DNA from: Caenorhabditis elegans
Lineage: Eukaryota > Nematoda > Chromadorea > Rhabditida > Rhabditidae
Length of the DNA: 64,000 nucleotides
Reading direction: 5' to 3'
NCBI RefSeq assembly: GCF_000002985.6
Contig: NC_003279.8
Span: 7,750,001 to 7,814,000, forward strand
Positions 29,510-39,600 of this stretch are shown one piece after another; the stretch's first letter is position 1; each line of letters opens with the position of its first letter. The notes beneath the pieces are model-generated. The model ran no database searches. It was given only the letters and a program-made list of their open reading frames with translations, and was not told the DNA's origin. The position numbers and the translations under genes are program-made.

Positions 29510-30919
29510 GGACAGCACTTGAAGAAGCAACTCCTATTCAAAACTATCGCCACCAACTGCATCAACAACAAGCAACAACAGCACGACGTAGACGGAAAGG
29601 AAGAGGACGACGACGAGGAGGTACGTAAGATTTTATTTCTAAATTTTCAAAATTTTTGATTCAAAAATTCGAACTTTAGTTTACAAAAATCAAAGATCCC
29701 AAAAAGTGGAATCATTATTTTTTGCCGAAACCGAATTTTTCTTTTTCAATCCTGAAATAAAATTTCTGAAAATTCAGGATTTTTTTACGAAATAAAAGCT
29801 CTCACGAGTTCCAAATAGTTTCGGGGGGAATCATTCGGTCGGGGAATTCCGGATTGGCCCCGCCCACAGAACTGTACCTTGCAAAACGGTTTCAAAAATG
29901 AAACATGGATTTTCAAGGCACAGTTCTGTGGGCGGGGCCAATCCGGAATATCCCGACCGAATGACCCCCCCCCCCTCCTCCGGCATTTTTTCTTCGCAGG
30001 AGTCTTCTTCCCAGGAGGCCAAAGAGGTCTTCTGATGGGGCGAAATTTTTCAGCAGCAAAATTTTTCCGCCACGAAATTTTTCAGCAGCAAAATTTTTCG
30101 GCGGCGAAATTTTTCAGCAGCAACATTTTTCCGCGTCGAAATTTTTCCGCAGCAAAATTTTTCCGCCACGAATTTTTGCCGCGTCGAAATTTTTCCGCGG
30201 CGAAATTTTTCAGCAGCAACATTTTTTCGCGGCGAAATTTTTCCGCAGCAAAATTTTTCCGCGTCGAAATTTTTCCGCAGCAAAATTTTTCCGCGTCGAA
30301 ATTTTTCCGCAGCAAAATTTTTCCGCCACGAAATTTTTCAGCAGCAAAATTTTTCGGCGTCGAAATTTTTCAGCAGCAAAATTTTTCCGCGTCGAAATTT
30401 TCCAGCAGCAAAATTTTTCCGCCACGAAATTTTTCCGCAGCAAAATTTTTCCGCGTCGAAATTTTTCAGCAGCAAAATTTTTCCGCGACGAAATTTTTCA
30501 GCAGCAAAATTTTTCCGCGGCGAAATTTTTCCGCGACGAATTTTTCCGCAGCAATTTTTTCAGCAGCAAAATTTTTCCGCGTCGAAATTTTTCCGCGGCG
30601 AAATTTTTCAGCAGCAAAATTTTTCCGCGGCGAAATTTTTCCGCAGCAAAATTTTTCCGCGTCGAAATTTTTCAGCAGCAAAATTTTTCCGCGACGAAAT
30701 TTTTCAGCAGCAAAATTTTTCCGTGTCGAAATTTTTCCGCGGCGAAATTTTTCAGCAGCCTGCGGAAAAATCAAACCGGCGGAAAACTCAAACCGGCGAG
30801 AAAAAATCGAACCGGCGAGAAAAAATGGAACCGGTGGAAAAAATCAAACCGGCGGAAAAATCAAACCGGCGGAAAAATCGAACCGGCGAGAAAAAATCAA
30901 ACCGGCGAGAAAAAATTAA
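29508..30919 (+). CDS. Candidate spliced reading frame carrying the minisatellite (doubtful)
   Basis: An Arg-rich block (about 29508-29620; reads EATPIQNYRHQL then ARRRRKGRGRRRGG) ends at a good donor, GGAG|GTACGTAAG. The acceptor TTTTTTCTTCGCAG at 29985-29999 restores the same frame, giving GGVFFPGGQRGLLM and then about 300 codons of minisatellite-encoded KFF/NFSAA repeats to a stop at 30919. The intron would contain the MITE at 29831-29964. Against it: no ATG or upstream exon was found, and the minisatellite lacks stops in several frames, so openness alone means little. In the right arm the same splice would lead instead to about 70 codons ending near 31752. Confidence 0.22.
29831..29964. 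mobile_element. MITE, 134 bp, long hairpin (left arm copy)
   Basis: The element begins TCATTCGGTCGGGGAATTCC and ends with the near reverse complement of that, GGAATATCCCGACCGAATGA. The terminal repeats, about 55 bp, include GGATTGGCCCCGCCCACAGA, so almost the whole element folds as a hairpin. It has no coding capacity. It lies about 75 bp from the inner breakpoint of the inverted duplication and borders an 11-C run. Confidence 0.8.
30039..30764. repeat. 16-bp minisatellite, about 45 units
   Basis: Tandem units alternate between CGAAATTTTTCAGCAG-like and CAAAATTTTTCCGCGT-like 16-mers, with a few units shortened by one or two bases. Because the unit is not a multiple of three and contains no stop in most frames, both strands show long open frames rich in KFF, NFSAA and AEKFRR. 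These are best read as a by-product of the repeat. The array starts immediately at the end of the left arm. Confidence 0.95.
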
Positions 30920-31045
30920 AACCGGCGGAAAAATCAAACCGGCGGAAAATTCAAACCGGCGGAAAAATCAAACCGGAGAAAAAATCAAAGCGGAGAAAAC
31001 CGGCGGAAAAATCGAACCGGCGAGAAAAAATTAATTCGGCGGAAT
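30765..31045. repeat. Second minisatellite, 16-18-bp CCGGCGG-containing units
   Basis: Units of the form AATCAAACCGGCGGAAA or AATCGAACCGGCGAGAAA repeat about 16 times directly after the first array. Length varies by one or two bases between units. They share no obvious unit with the first array beyond A-tracts and CG steps. Confidence 0.92.
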
Positions 31046-31177
31046 ATCTGAAAACCCTGTTGTTAAGAGCAGTCTCTTTTTTTCCACATGGTAAGTTCGA
31101 ATTGAAAGATTGAAAACAAAAGTGAATTTTAATGATGTTTATTGAAATACGGTGAAATTAAGAATTAGAAGATATAA

Positions 31178-31647
31178 TTAAAGTGTAGAATCCCGCTTTT
31201 CCATTCCGTTCCTTGCGATCTCGTTGATTAGCATCTGTAAAAAATCAGTTTAGCTCAAGCATCGTTCGAATTTTTTCTTACCGTTTTCCGATCTTTCGGA
31301 TTTCCATCGTTGTTTCGTCCCGATCCTTTCATACATTCCGATCCTCCCGATCCATCCATCCCGATCCATCCCGATCCATCCCGATCCACCTCGATCCATC
31401 CCGATCCACCTCGATCCACCTCGATCCATCCCGATCCATCCCGATCCATCCTTCGTCGTCGTCGTCGTCGTCGTCGTCGTCCATCCGCCATCTTGATCCA
31501 TCCTGTCCGCTGATCCCGATTGTTCCATTCGAGTCCATCGTTCCATCTCAATCCATTGTGGTTCGAGATCTTGTGAGTGTGATCTCGATCCAATTCAACT
31601 CCAGACCATCGCCACCGGTTTCTTCCTTCCGTCGTCGTTCGTTCCAT
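31178..31647 (-). CDS. Candidate two-exon gene made of Asp/Gly/Trp-rich repeats, in the spacer
   Basis: Exons on minus 31282-31647 and 31178-31234 join in phase 0 across a 47-bp intron (donor ACG|GTAAGAAA, acceptor TTTTTTACAG), giving 140 residues. A TTTTTTACAG acceptor 9 bases before the ATG suits trans-splicing, and AATAAA (minus strand of 31138-31143) follows the stop at 31178. The protein starts MERTTTEGRNRWRWSGVELD, has a run of about ten Arg from a (GAC/CGA)n tract, then repeats such as DRDGSGWIEVDRGGSGWIEV, and ends MLINEIARNGMEKRDSTL. The repeats come from CCGATCCATC-type DNA (31345-31455) and a CGT trinucleotide run (31453-31480). The complete set of gene signals is the reason to list it; the composition is the reason for doubt. 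Confidence 0.42.
31345..31480. repeat. CCGATCCATC / CTCGATCCAC tandem repeats followed by (CGT)n
   Basis: About eleven 10-bp units alternate CCGATCCATC and CTCGATCCAC, followed by roughly nine CGT triplets. They lie inside the candidate spacer gene and account for most of its sequence. Confidence 0.9.
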
Positions 31648-32003
31648 TATGAAATCTGTAAAAAACCACATTTTTGTAAAGCAGGAAATAAATAATTCTT
31701 TGAAATAATCTGGACTTTTTGAAATGCTGATTCAAGTTTTTTGTTGAATCTTTATTGCTCGAATTTTGACTGAGTTTTGATTTTTATGTTGATTTTTGAG
31801 TTTCGCAAAAATATTATTCTATAAATTTCGGAATTATTCGTTTTGAGAAGGAAATTCATCACACGGGGTCGCCTATTCGAAAAGTTTGCTCCTGGGAAGT
31901 AGAAGAGCACGCGGTCAGCTCTCCCCCTCTCCATCAGAAGACCTCTTTGGCCTCCTGGGAAGAAGACTCCTGGGAAGAAAAAATGCCGGAGGAGGGGGGG
32001 GGG

Positions 32004-32137
32004 TCATTCGGTCGGGATATTCCGGATTGGCCCCGCCCACAGAACTGTGCCTTGAAAATCCATGTTTCATTTTTGAAACCGTTTTGCAAGGTACAGTTCT
32101 GTGGGCGGGGCCAATCCGGAATTCCCCGACCGAATGA
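32004..32137. mobile_element. MITE, right arm copy
   Basis: Mirror copy of the hairpin element at 29831-29964, identical in the stretch I compared, next to a 10-G run (31994-32003) that corresponds to the 11-C run of the left arm. Confidence 0.8.
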
Positions 32138-33954
32138 TTCCCCCCGAAACTATTTGGAACTCGTGAGAGCTTTTATTTCGAAAAAAATCCTGAATTTTCA
32201 GAAATTTTATTTCAGGATTGAAAAAGAAAAATTCGGTTTCGGCAAAAAATAATGATTCCACTTTTTGGGATCTTTGATTTTTGTAAACTAAAGTTCGAAT
32301 TTTTGAATCAAAAATTTTGAAAATTTAGAAATAAAATCTTACGTACCTCCTCGTCGTCGTCCTCTTCCTTTCCGTCTACGTCGTGCTGTTGTTGCTTGTT
32401 GTTGATGCAGTTGGTGGCGATAGTTTTGAATAGGAGTTGCTTCTTCAAGTGATGTCCTATACCGTTAGGACTGCACAATATCACTCAATAGTGAACCATA
32501 TAGCAAAAACCACCCGATAAGACACAACATCGGTTCTACATTGTTCATCTAGGATCAGAAGTACTAGCATTCCCTATTGGTCAATTAGCCTTTATTCACT
32601 ACCTCTGAGTACGGTATAAGAAAAGCTTAAGCCTCAATTCCGATCTACCGTTTTAGACAGTTGTCTAAAAGGTGTAATATTTGAACTTCTGTTTGTAGAA
32701 GTTAACTTCTGTGTGTAGAAGTTTAATATAAATAACAAAATTTAGAAGTTTAGATAAATTAACTAACTTCTGTTTAGAAAAGACTGATTTTTTAAATACT
32801 ATAAGAACTATTTCTAAGAAACTTCTGTCCTTAGAAGTTTCAGACTAAAAGACTAAGAGTGCTCTATCTATGTGAGAATTGGAAATTGGGAATGGGAAAA
32901 AAGAAGGAGAGAGAAATCCTTCGATCGAGATTACTGTTCCAATTACAGTTGTCAAAATCCATCGTCGATCCATCCATCGTCGATCCATCCATCGTCGATC
33001 CATCCATCCATCGACTTTGCAAAGGGAAGGGGAGAGGGTAAAAGGGAAGGGAGAAGGGAGAAGGATAACGGGAGAAGGGAATGGGAATTTGAAAAATCAC
33101 AAGAAGAGCACTTTAAAAAACTTTGAAAGATGAGAAGAGTTACAACTCTTCTTTTTTTTGAAAAAAAAATTAATTAGCTTAGCTCAAGTTAAAATTTAGA
33201 TCGGAAATCTTCTTCAAACTAATCAACTCAGGACAAAAAAAGAAAGCTGTAGCAAAACCAGCTAAAAGACCTAGGGTTGTTTTCCTTAACTGATCCACAG
33301 AACACGAATCCCTAAATTGGCCTAGTGCAAGCACCCTAATCAGATGGCCCTCGCCAGGAACCCTTTATATTTGAGTGGATCGCACTCACAAGAAGGGGGG
33401 TAAGCAAAAAAAATGAATGACCGAAAACATCTGTGTCGATCTAGCTGCCTGCAAACGCGGCGTTTTCGGTGTGCACATAGCGATCGATATAGAATCACAT
33501 ACACAACCAGGTTTCTGGGAAGATCTCTCTCTCTCCTCCCTCTCCTCTCTCTCTCTCTCTGGGGAGACTATATAGATTGGTGTCGCTCTCCTTTGAGTAG
33601 TTGACCACTGTTGTCTGCAAATCTGCCTGTGGGAAGACGTATTATTGAAAAAGCAAAAGAGGTTGCCAGGAAAACGCGATGAGCTTCTTTTGAGAAATAC
33701 ACAACTTCGATGTTAATTTAGAAAATGCAGGAACTTTTAATAGAAAAATAACAACTTTTAAAATGTTACAGCAGGTTTACATTTTTAATGTTCAGGGCAA
33801 ATTTCAATTCTTAGAGCTGGAAAAATTATTAAAATGGTACAAAATTTTGATAAAGAAATGGTTCAGTTGTTGTGTACATTAAAAATTGTCACAATGAATC
33901 ACAATGAAGCTGTGAAAATATTTATTTACTTCAAATTTTTTATAGAAATCAAAT

Positions 33955-34299
33955 TTAAATGATATCAACATTATGAAGATTAACATAACCAGTCATTGGG
34001 AATGTTTCCATATTATTTGGATGATTTGCAAACGGAGTATCAGAAACATTTCCAAATAGGTTCTTAATTGTTTTCCAAGCTTCCGATTTGCTAACCTCTA
34101 CCAATTTATTCTCAACTAAATTCTAGAATATCAACTGTCAAAATGTCATTCGAAAAATCCAAAAAGTGTCCTTTATAATGTGAGGAAAGAGACACAGATA
34201 TCTGCTTCTTTTCACATTTTTCACCGCGAAAGACTTTCGAACATTCACAAATTGGTTTTGGATTTGAATAAATGCAAACTCCACCATTCTCACATGAGA
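33955..34299 (-). pseudogene. 3' fragment of an EGF-domain gene (right arm copy)
   Basis: Exact mirror of 27668-28012, including the EGF-like cysteine core, the second open block and its poly(A) signal. It follows the partial adr-1 copy on the same strand. Confidence 0.5.
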
Positions 34300-34497
34300 C
34301 TGTAAACTTGCTTTAACCAATACTTTATAAATTATTTTGGCGTCAGAAAAATTTAAAAAATTAAACAACAAAAGAATACCGCATTAAAGCGGCAATGGCT
34401 TGAAGATCATACACTTCAAAGATAGTTAAAAAGAAGGTGCAGAGAGAAAACGAAGATCGAAGAAATGGTGGTAATTAAATTATGAATTATTGAGTAA

Positions 34498-35631
34498 TTA
34501 ATCGAAAGCAGCAAGAGTGAAGGAGTCAACAAGCTCAGCTGGTTTTGTTTGCCATTTTCCGAGTCCCGCAGCCTCGAGCTGAAAATTAATATTATGAAGA
34601 AGAAGACGAAGAAAAGAAGAAAATAAAACACCAACCTTTTCATAGAACACTTTCTTCTCATACTGGTATTCAGACGCCATCTCTTTCGCCTTCGCATAAT
34701 TCACAACGGCCTGGTCGACTCCGTTCAATTTACGATACGCCTCAAAGATTTCAGCTTTACAAACTCGCGATGGGGATCCCTTTGAAGTGCGTCCAGTATT
34801 GTAATCCAGAGTTTCAACAGAATCCACTCCACGGTGCCAGAGATGAGATATGCCCATATGCATTCTCATTTGCACAGGCATACTCTCCACAATGATCTCT
34901 CGTTCATTTTCGTTTGGTCCAAGGCGTCCTTGCAAAGCATAACTGAGTGATTCATCAGAGACTGGAGCTTCTGAGCCGAAGAAGATGTTATCAATGAAAA
35001 TTGGATGAAGAACATTGGAGAGGAGAGCGCCTTGAATTCCCAAAGTGTTCCATTTGAATAGTTTATCCGCAGTGCAATGAACTCGAAGGGACTTCGTTTC
35101 CTTAATTTGTTCGTAGGTAAGCACATCGTCTGGTACACATGTCAGATTTGTTGGCCTGAAAATGGTGAAATAGTTTTTGCAGAAACTAAAATTCTATTAA
35201 ACTCACGTTACATATGACAACTTCTTAGTTGCAGCATCATCGACTGCATGAATGCATGGTGGCGAGTAGTTGGAATAGAGAACAAGCCGGAGATTCGGCT
35301 TTAAGGCAGCTTTTCCCTCTTCCTTTTTCTCGAAAATTGAACATTCTGAATCAACGGTGCTAAGTTCATGGATAAATGCCTTCAACATTGCTCTGCGGGC
35401 AAGAATAATAGCATCCAAATGAAGTAGAGATGTTCCATTGGCTCCACTGAGAGTATCTGGTTCGACTATATATTGTATAGATGAACCCATTGCAAGAACA
35501 CGCTTCTCTTCTTGAGCATTGACCAATAGGAAACTGAAAGTTGAATAAATTTCTTTTGAAAATAATGTTTGAAAACTTACGCAGCAAACAAATTGCTGGG
35601 AGGTATTTGATAGTATTCAGTCATCTGGTGG
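34498..35631 (-). pseudogene. Partial, inverted copy of adr-1 (from mid exon 10 to the stop)
   Basis: Exons correspond to adr-1 exon 10 (part, 35581-35631), 11 (35207-35533), 12 (34636-35155) and 13 (34498-34578), with all splice sites intact and translations identical to the left copy. It therefore holds almost the whole deaminase-like domain but neither of the two main dsRNA-binding domains, and has no promoter or start of its own that I can see. It is a recent, undecayed gene fragment rather than an old pseudogene. Transcribed from the right, it would be antisense to the functional gene's mRNA. Confidence 0.9.
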
Positions 35632-35678
35632 CACGTTGAATTTCTTTGAAACTCTCTTTATAATTATTTATTTTTCAG

Positions 35679-35850
35679 AAAACCAATAGTTGTACACTGC
35701 TCCGCTGTTGTCGGTCAAACGGGCACACTTGCTCTCCTTTTGATGGTTTGTCTATTATGTGGATTCAAACGCTTAAAATTTGGTTTTCAGGATTATGATC
35801 AAGCACTTGCAACGTGCCCAAAAAAGCTTAGGAATGAGATTTCGATTTGA
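35679..35850 (+). pseudogene. Fragment of a protein tyrosine phosphatase with a dead catalytic loop
   Basis: Two exons (35679-35745 and 35791-35850) separated by a 45-bp intron with a TTTTCAG acceptor. The first reads KPIVVHCSAVVGQTGTLALL, which is the tyrosine phosphatase signature region; active enzymes have HCSAGVGRTG. The nucleophile Cys is kept but the phosphate-binding Arg is Gln, and Gly is Val. The second exon reads DYDQALATCPKKLRNEISI and stops, far short of the normal C-terminal part. Upstream, the sequence is cut after about 47 bp by the outer breakpoint of the inverted duplication, so the N-terminal part is missing. The break falls in what would be an intron. Confidence 0.65.
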
Positions 35851-36676
35851 TTGAAATATGAAAAAAATTGAAATGTGTTCTACTAAATTGAGTTTATTTT
35901 CTCTTTGATGTGACCGAAAAGTTCTGATATATGGTATATTTTCTAGTGAAAAAAACAATAAATATTCTTTTTTGAGCAAAAACATATAGAAATTCGGATG
36001 TTTGGGTGGATGGTTGAGCAAATTATTTGAAGAAAAAAAAATCTAAAACAGCAGGAATGAGCACTGATTTTCAATGCTCATTTTCCTAAAATGCAAAAAA
36101 TCGATAGAAACCTGAATCGATAACAGAAAATTAGAATTTCTGGGAATAACGACAGAAATATTAAGAAATCATAGGAAAATGAAAACAATTGTGATTCTCA
36201 GACAATGCTAATACTTCTGAGAGAACATTAGTGCGAGAGAAAAGGAAGCATATCTAATTGTGCAGGTATGCAAAAGACCTTCATTGCACACCTACAACTG
36301 ATTAGAGTATAAGAATAGAAGCTATGATCGATGGTCGGAAAGACTAGAAATGTAGAAAGAAAGTTCGGTTTTCAGAGTTAAAGTATTTTCAATGAAAGGA
36401 AAAATGAATGATATAATGTATTTTAAGCAAAAGTGATACGTAAGATTCTAGTGCACTCACTTTTGCTGAAAACTCATTAAAAAGGCAGTGAAACACAAAA
36501 AGAAAAGAGATTTGAGCGAATCAAGTGACACACGTGCATCATTAGAAATTAAGAAAGAAGACGGGGAAAGCGTTGTACGTTAAAGGTATATATCGACCGG
36601 ATCTAGAAGAAAACATTCAAGGAAATGATAAGGAGATTTTTACAGAGCTTGAAAGAAGATCATATCAGTAAGATGA
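35851..36676. other. Intergenic, no gene seen
   Basis: AT-rich sequence between the phosphatase fragment and the 3' end of the MARVEL-like gene. An AATAAA on the minus strand lies near 35889. No coding pattern is visible. Confidence 0.5.
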
Positions 36677-39600
36677 TCATAACATTGAGACACCATTCAT
36701 CCATGAAAGCACGAAATCCACGACAAAAACGCAGAAGTTGATGAAGGCGAGGATCTAAAATGTATGAAGTTGGTGATTTGTGAGAAGTTTCTAAAAACTA
36801 ACACAAGCAATAATCCATTCAGCACGATGGCAAACAAGATTGATTCTTGGTCCATTTGGTGGATAACATGCTGCGTAGTATGCTTCAACAAAACCAGCAA
36901 GTAGCCAGAAGAAACATCCAGCAGCCGTTAGAAGACCATCCTGAATTGTTTGGTTTTAGAGAGAAATTGAAACTTGTATACTATGTATGTTTTTTTCTTT
37001 CTCTATAAGTTTAAAGCAAAATTGTCTCTCACACGCGTCCAGAAAAATATTTCGTAGATTCATTACAGTTTTTCTCGTCACCTTTTTTCTGATTTTTGTT
37101 GTTTTCTCATAACTTCCCTTTAACTTTGGAAAAGCCTACAGAAAAAAGAAAACGAGAATAAATTATGTGATACATGCGATTTCATAGCAGTTTACACAAA
37201 AAGTTTTGAATTAAAACAGACTATTTCGAATAAATGTTTCCTTTTATCTCGAACTTACAACTTTCTTCCAAATGTGTAAATTGCTCGCAAAGCATGATGT
37301 TATTCCGAGAACAAGCGAGAAGAATGAAAATGAAACACTGATTCCTAGTACTAGTCCTGTAAAATTTGAAGTTTCATTTTCAGGGAAGATTTTGGCATAT
37401 TGGCATATTTATGAAAACTTGCGAATTTTGAGAAATTTAGAACATATTTACATATATTCACAAATATATACAAATTTTGCATGGCCGGACCGTTTTAGAT
37501 TAATTGAAGCATAATGAAAATATAAAAATCGTAGAAAAAATTTATTATCTTCCAAAATTTTGATTAGTCCAGATTGAATAATTGCCACTGTTTGCTCAGA
37601 AACCAATATTTTTCAAAAAAATTCTGAAATATTTTACTGAAAGATTTGGTCATTTTGATATTATAGGATAGCTCTATTCCACTTTCGAATTTGTAATATT
37701 TTCCAAAACGAATACAACTTGCCTTGCCATTCGGTGTTGGTTCGTATCACAAAATCATGGAACGAGCTTCCCTTCATCGGTCCTAACACTAATCCGATAA
37801 CTGCTACTCCGAGTATCTGAAAGTAGTTTCTGTAAGCTGAACAATCTTTCCTTGCTTTAAAACTTACCACTTGAGCAGCTTTCACTGCAAGTCTTGCAAA
37901 TAATGGATAATTTCTGTTATTCAATGCATGTTTTGGATGCATTGTTGATGGAGGATATGTGGTATATGATGGTGCATAGAAGGGTCGTAACCTCCGTAAT
38001 GTCATCGTCTGTTGTTGTTGCTGAAAATGAGAATATTGAAAGAGTTTAGCAAATCAAAAAATCTGGATATATAGACAATTGTTTAAAAACTTGTTTTTTG
38101 ATATTTTAACTGCTATACTGCTAGCACGTTTTGTTTAAGACATAACGAAAAGAAAATATTTCACTGAAAAAGAGGTATTGGAAAAAATTCAAGAATATTC
38201 TTAAATTGAACAGCTGACAGCCGAATGAGCCGCAGTAGTAGATTAGTCAAAAAACGTATGCCAATAACGGTATACATTTCAGAATTACCAAAACTTTAGC
38301 AATACAAATTGCTGTCTGTCAAAATACAACATTTGCCACAGTAGCTCTGATTGTGAATCGATTAATTTTTTAGTTAAAAAACCCAGTTCTTCACAAAAAC
38401 TCACTGTTCTGTGTGGTCCAACTTCTCCATAATAATTTCTGTTATAAGGTGTAAATGCATCATTTCCTCCTCCAGCACCACCTCCTCCAAAATCAGTTTC
38501 TTGATATCTTCCAATCGGTGGAGGTTCTCGTTTCTTTCTGTACATTGGTAATGGCTTTTTGATAGGTTGTCCCTGTGGATGATATTGCTTAAACTGTCTT
38601 CGATCGAATGCTTCAGCAGACACTCCACGTCCTCCACGCCTACTTTCCGCTCCTAATGTACCCATTGTTGGCGCCGTCGAACGCGGTCTCGATGGCGCCG
38701 TTCGAGACCTTCGAGGTGGACTTGGTGCTGGTTGAGGGTATGGACGATAGGCACCTGATGCGCCTGCATATGGACCATATGCACCTGCATATGGACCATA
38801 TGCACCTGGATATGCTGATGCTGGCTGATAGTTATAATGGGAATAACTTGGATATCCATAATATGGGTATTGTTGTTGAGATGGATGTTGTTGTTGGGTA
38901 TCTCCATATGTTGGATCTATAACGACAGAAAAATAATTATAAATTCCAGAAACAATACATTCAATGAGGAAGTGTTTTGTAATTACTCGGAATATTCCGT
39001 ATGACTAGTAACTCTAAAAATGAGAGACGCCGATGAGATTTTACTTCACTACAAAATACTCCAAAAACTGCTTCCCCAAAAAGTTGTTTATCATAAAACA
39101 TTTCTGAACTGTTTTTTTTGTAAGATTTTGTTATTTAAAATTTACCTCCAAATTCAAAAAAATATAATATTTTTTTTGTGGTATTTTGACATTTGCACTT
39201 CAGAAAACAGTCTTCGTATGTTAAAGTAAAAACTCCATTCACCTTTTCAAGGATTGCTCACCGTTTTTTTAAAGTTTTTAAAAACAATTTCGGTCATTCT
39301 CAAAAATGACCTCCACCTCTGACACTCACCTATATATCCATTTTGACCGTACGGCTCGTGTAGGTACGCCGGATTGTACACACCACCCATGTAGTAGGCA
39401 CCGTTGATTGGGTGCCCCAACGGTTCCTGCAATTTGTCATTTTATTTCATTTTTTAAAGTTTTTTTTAGAGATAGAAACACATACAAAAGATCTTGTTCA
39501 AATTAATGCTCAGACACGAAGCATTTCGTGTCTCTTCCTTGCTTCATAAAGTTCCCCGACTCTTGCTAGTATGCAAATACGTACGGGCTCACGTAATTTA

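Larger units (their letters stand above)
26336..30038 (+). repeat. Left arm of a 3.7-kb inverted duplication
   Basis: Position x here pairs with position 61967-x on the minus strand of the right arm (offset grows to 61969 at the inner end). The arm starts inside adr-1 exon 10 at CCACCAGATGACTG and ends at TCTGATGG next to the minisatellite. Contents in order: 3' part of adr-1, an EGF-like gene fragment, a (GA)n tract at 28407-28441, a TATA-like site, four-base GGAT-type repeats (28955-29010), AACTTCT/AGAAGTT palindromes (29120-29285), an Arg-rich exon candidate, and a MITE. Differences from the right arm that I found: G at 29515, an extra A at 29787, an 11-C run (29965-29975) against 10, and G at 29996. 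Confidence 0.97.
31931..35631 (-). repeat. Right arm of the 3.7-kb inverted duplication
   Basis: This is the reverse complement of 26336-30038 with only four differences found by eye, all between the inner end and 32452. The outer end is exact: it matches adr-1 exon 10 through GGTGG at 35627-35631 and then changes abruptly to unrelated sequence (CACGTTGAATTTC). Contents in minus-strand order are the 3' part of adr-1, the EGF fragment (33955-34299), TATA-like site, repeats, Arg-rich block and MITE. Confidence 0.97.

Noticed and set aside
29879..30919. 346-codon plus-strand open frame starting at 29879, taken as a single-exon gene
   Set aside because: It starts inside the MITE and is mostly minisatellite that is stop-free in several frames on both strands; the translation is a by-product of the 16-bp repeat. 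A spliced version is listed separately as doubtful.
31250..31546. Other frames across the CCGATCCATC repeats and plus-strand DPSRSTSIHPD-type frame
   Set aside because: Shadows of the same tandem repeat in other frames; only one frame has splice, start and poly(A) signals.
38608..38922. Plus-strand frame of 104 codons with repeated HMDHMHL
   Set aside because: Antisense shadow of the Tyr/Pro/Gly-rich repeats in the MARVEL-like gene's exon.
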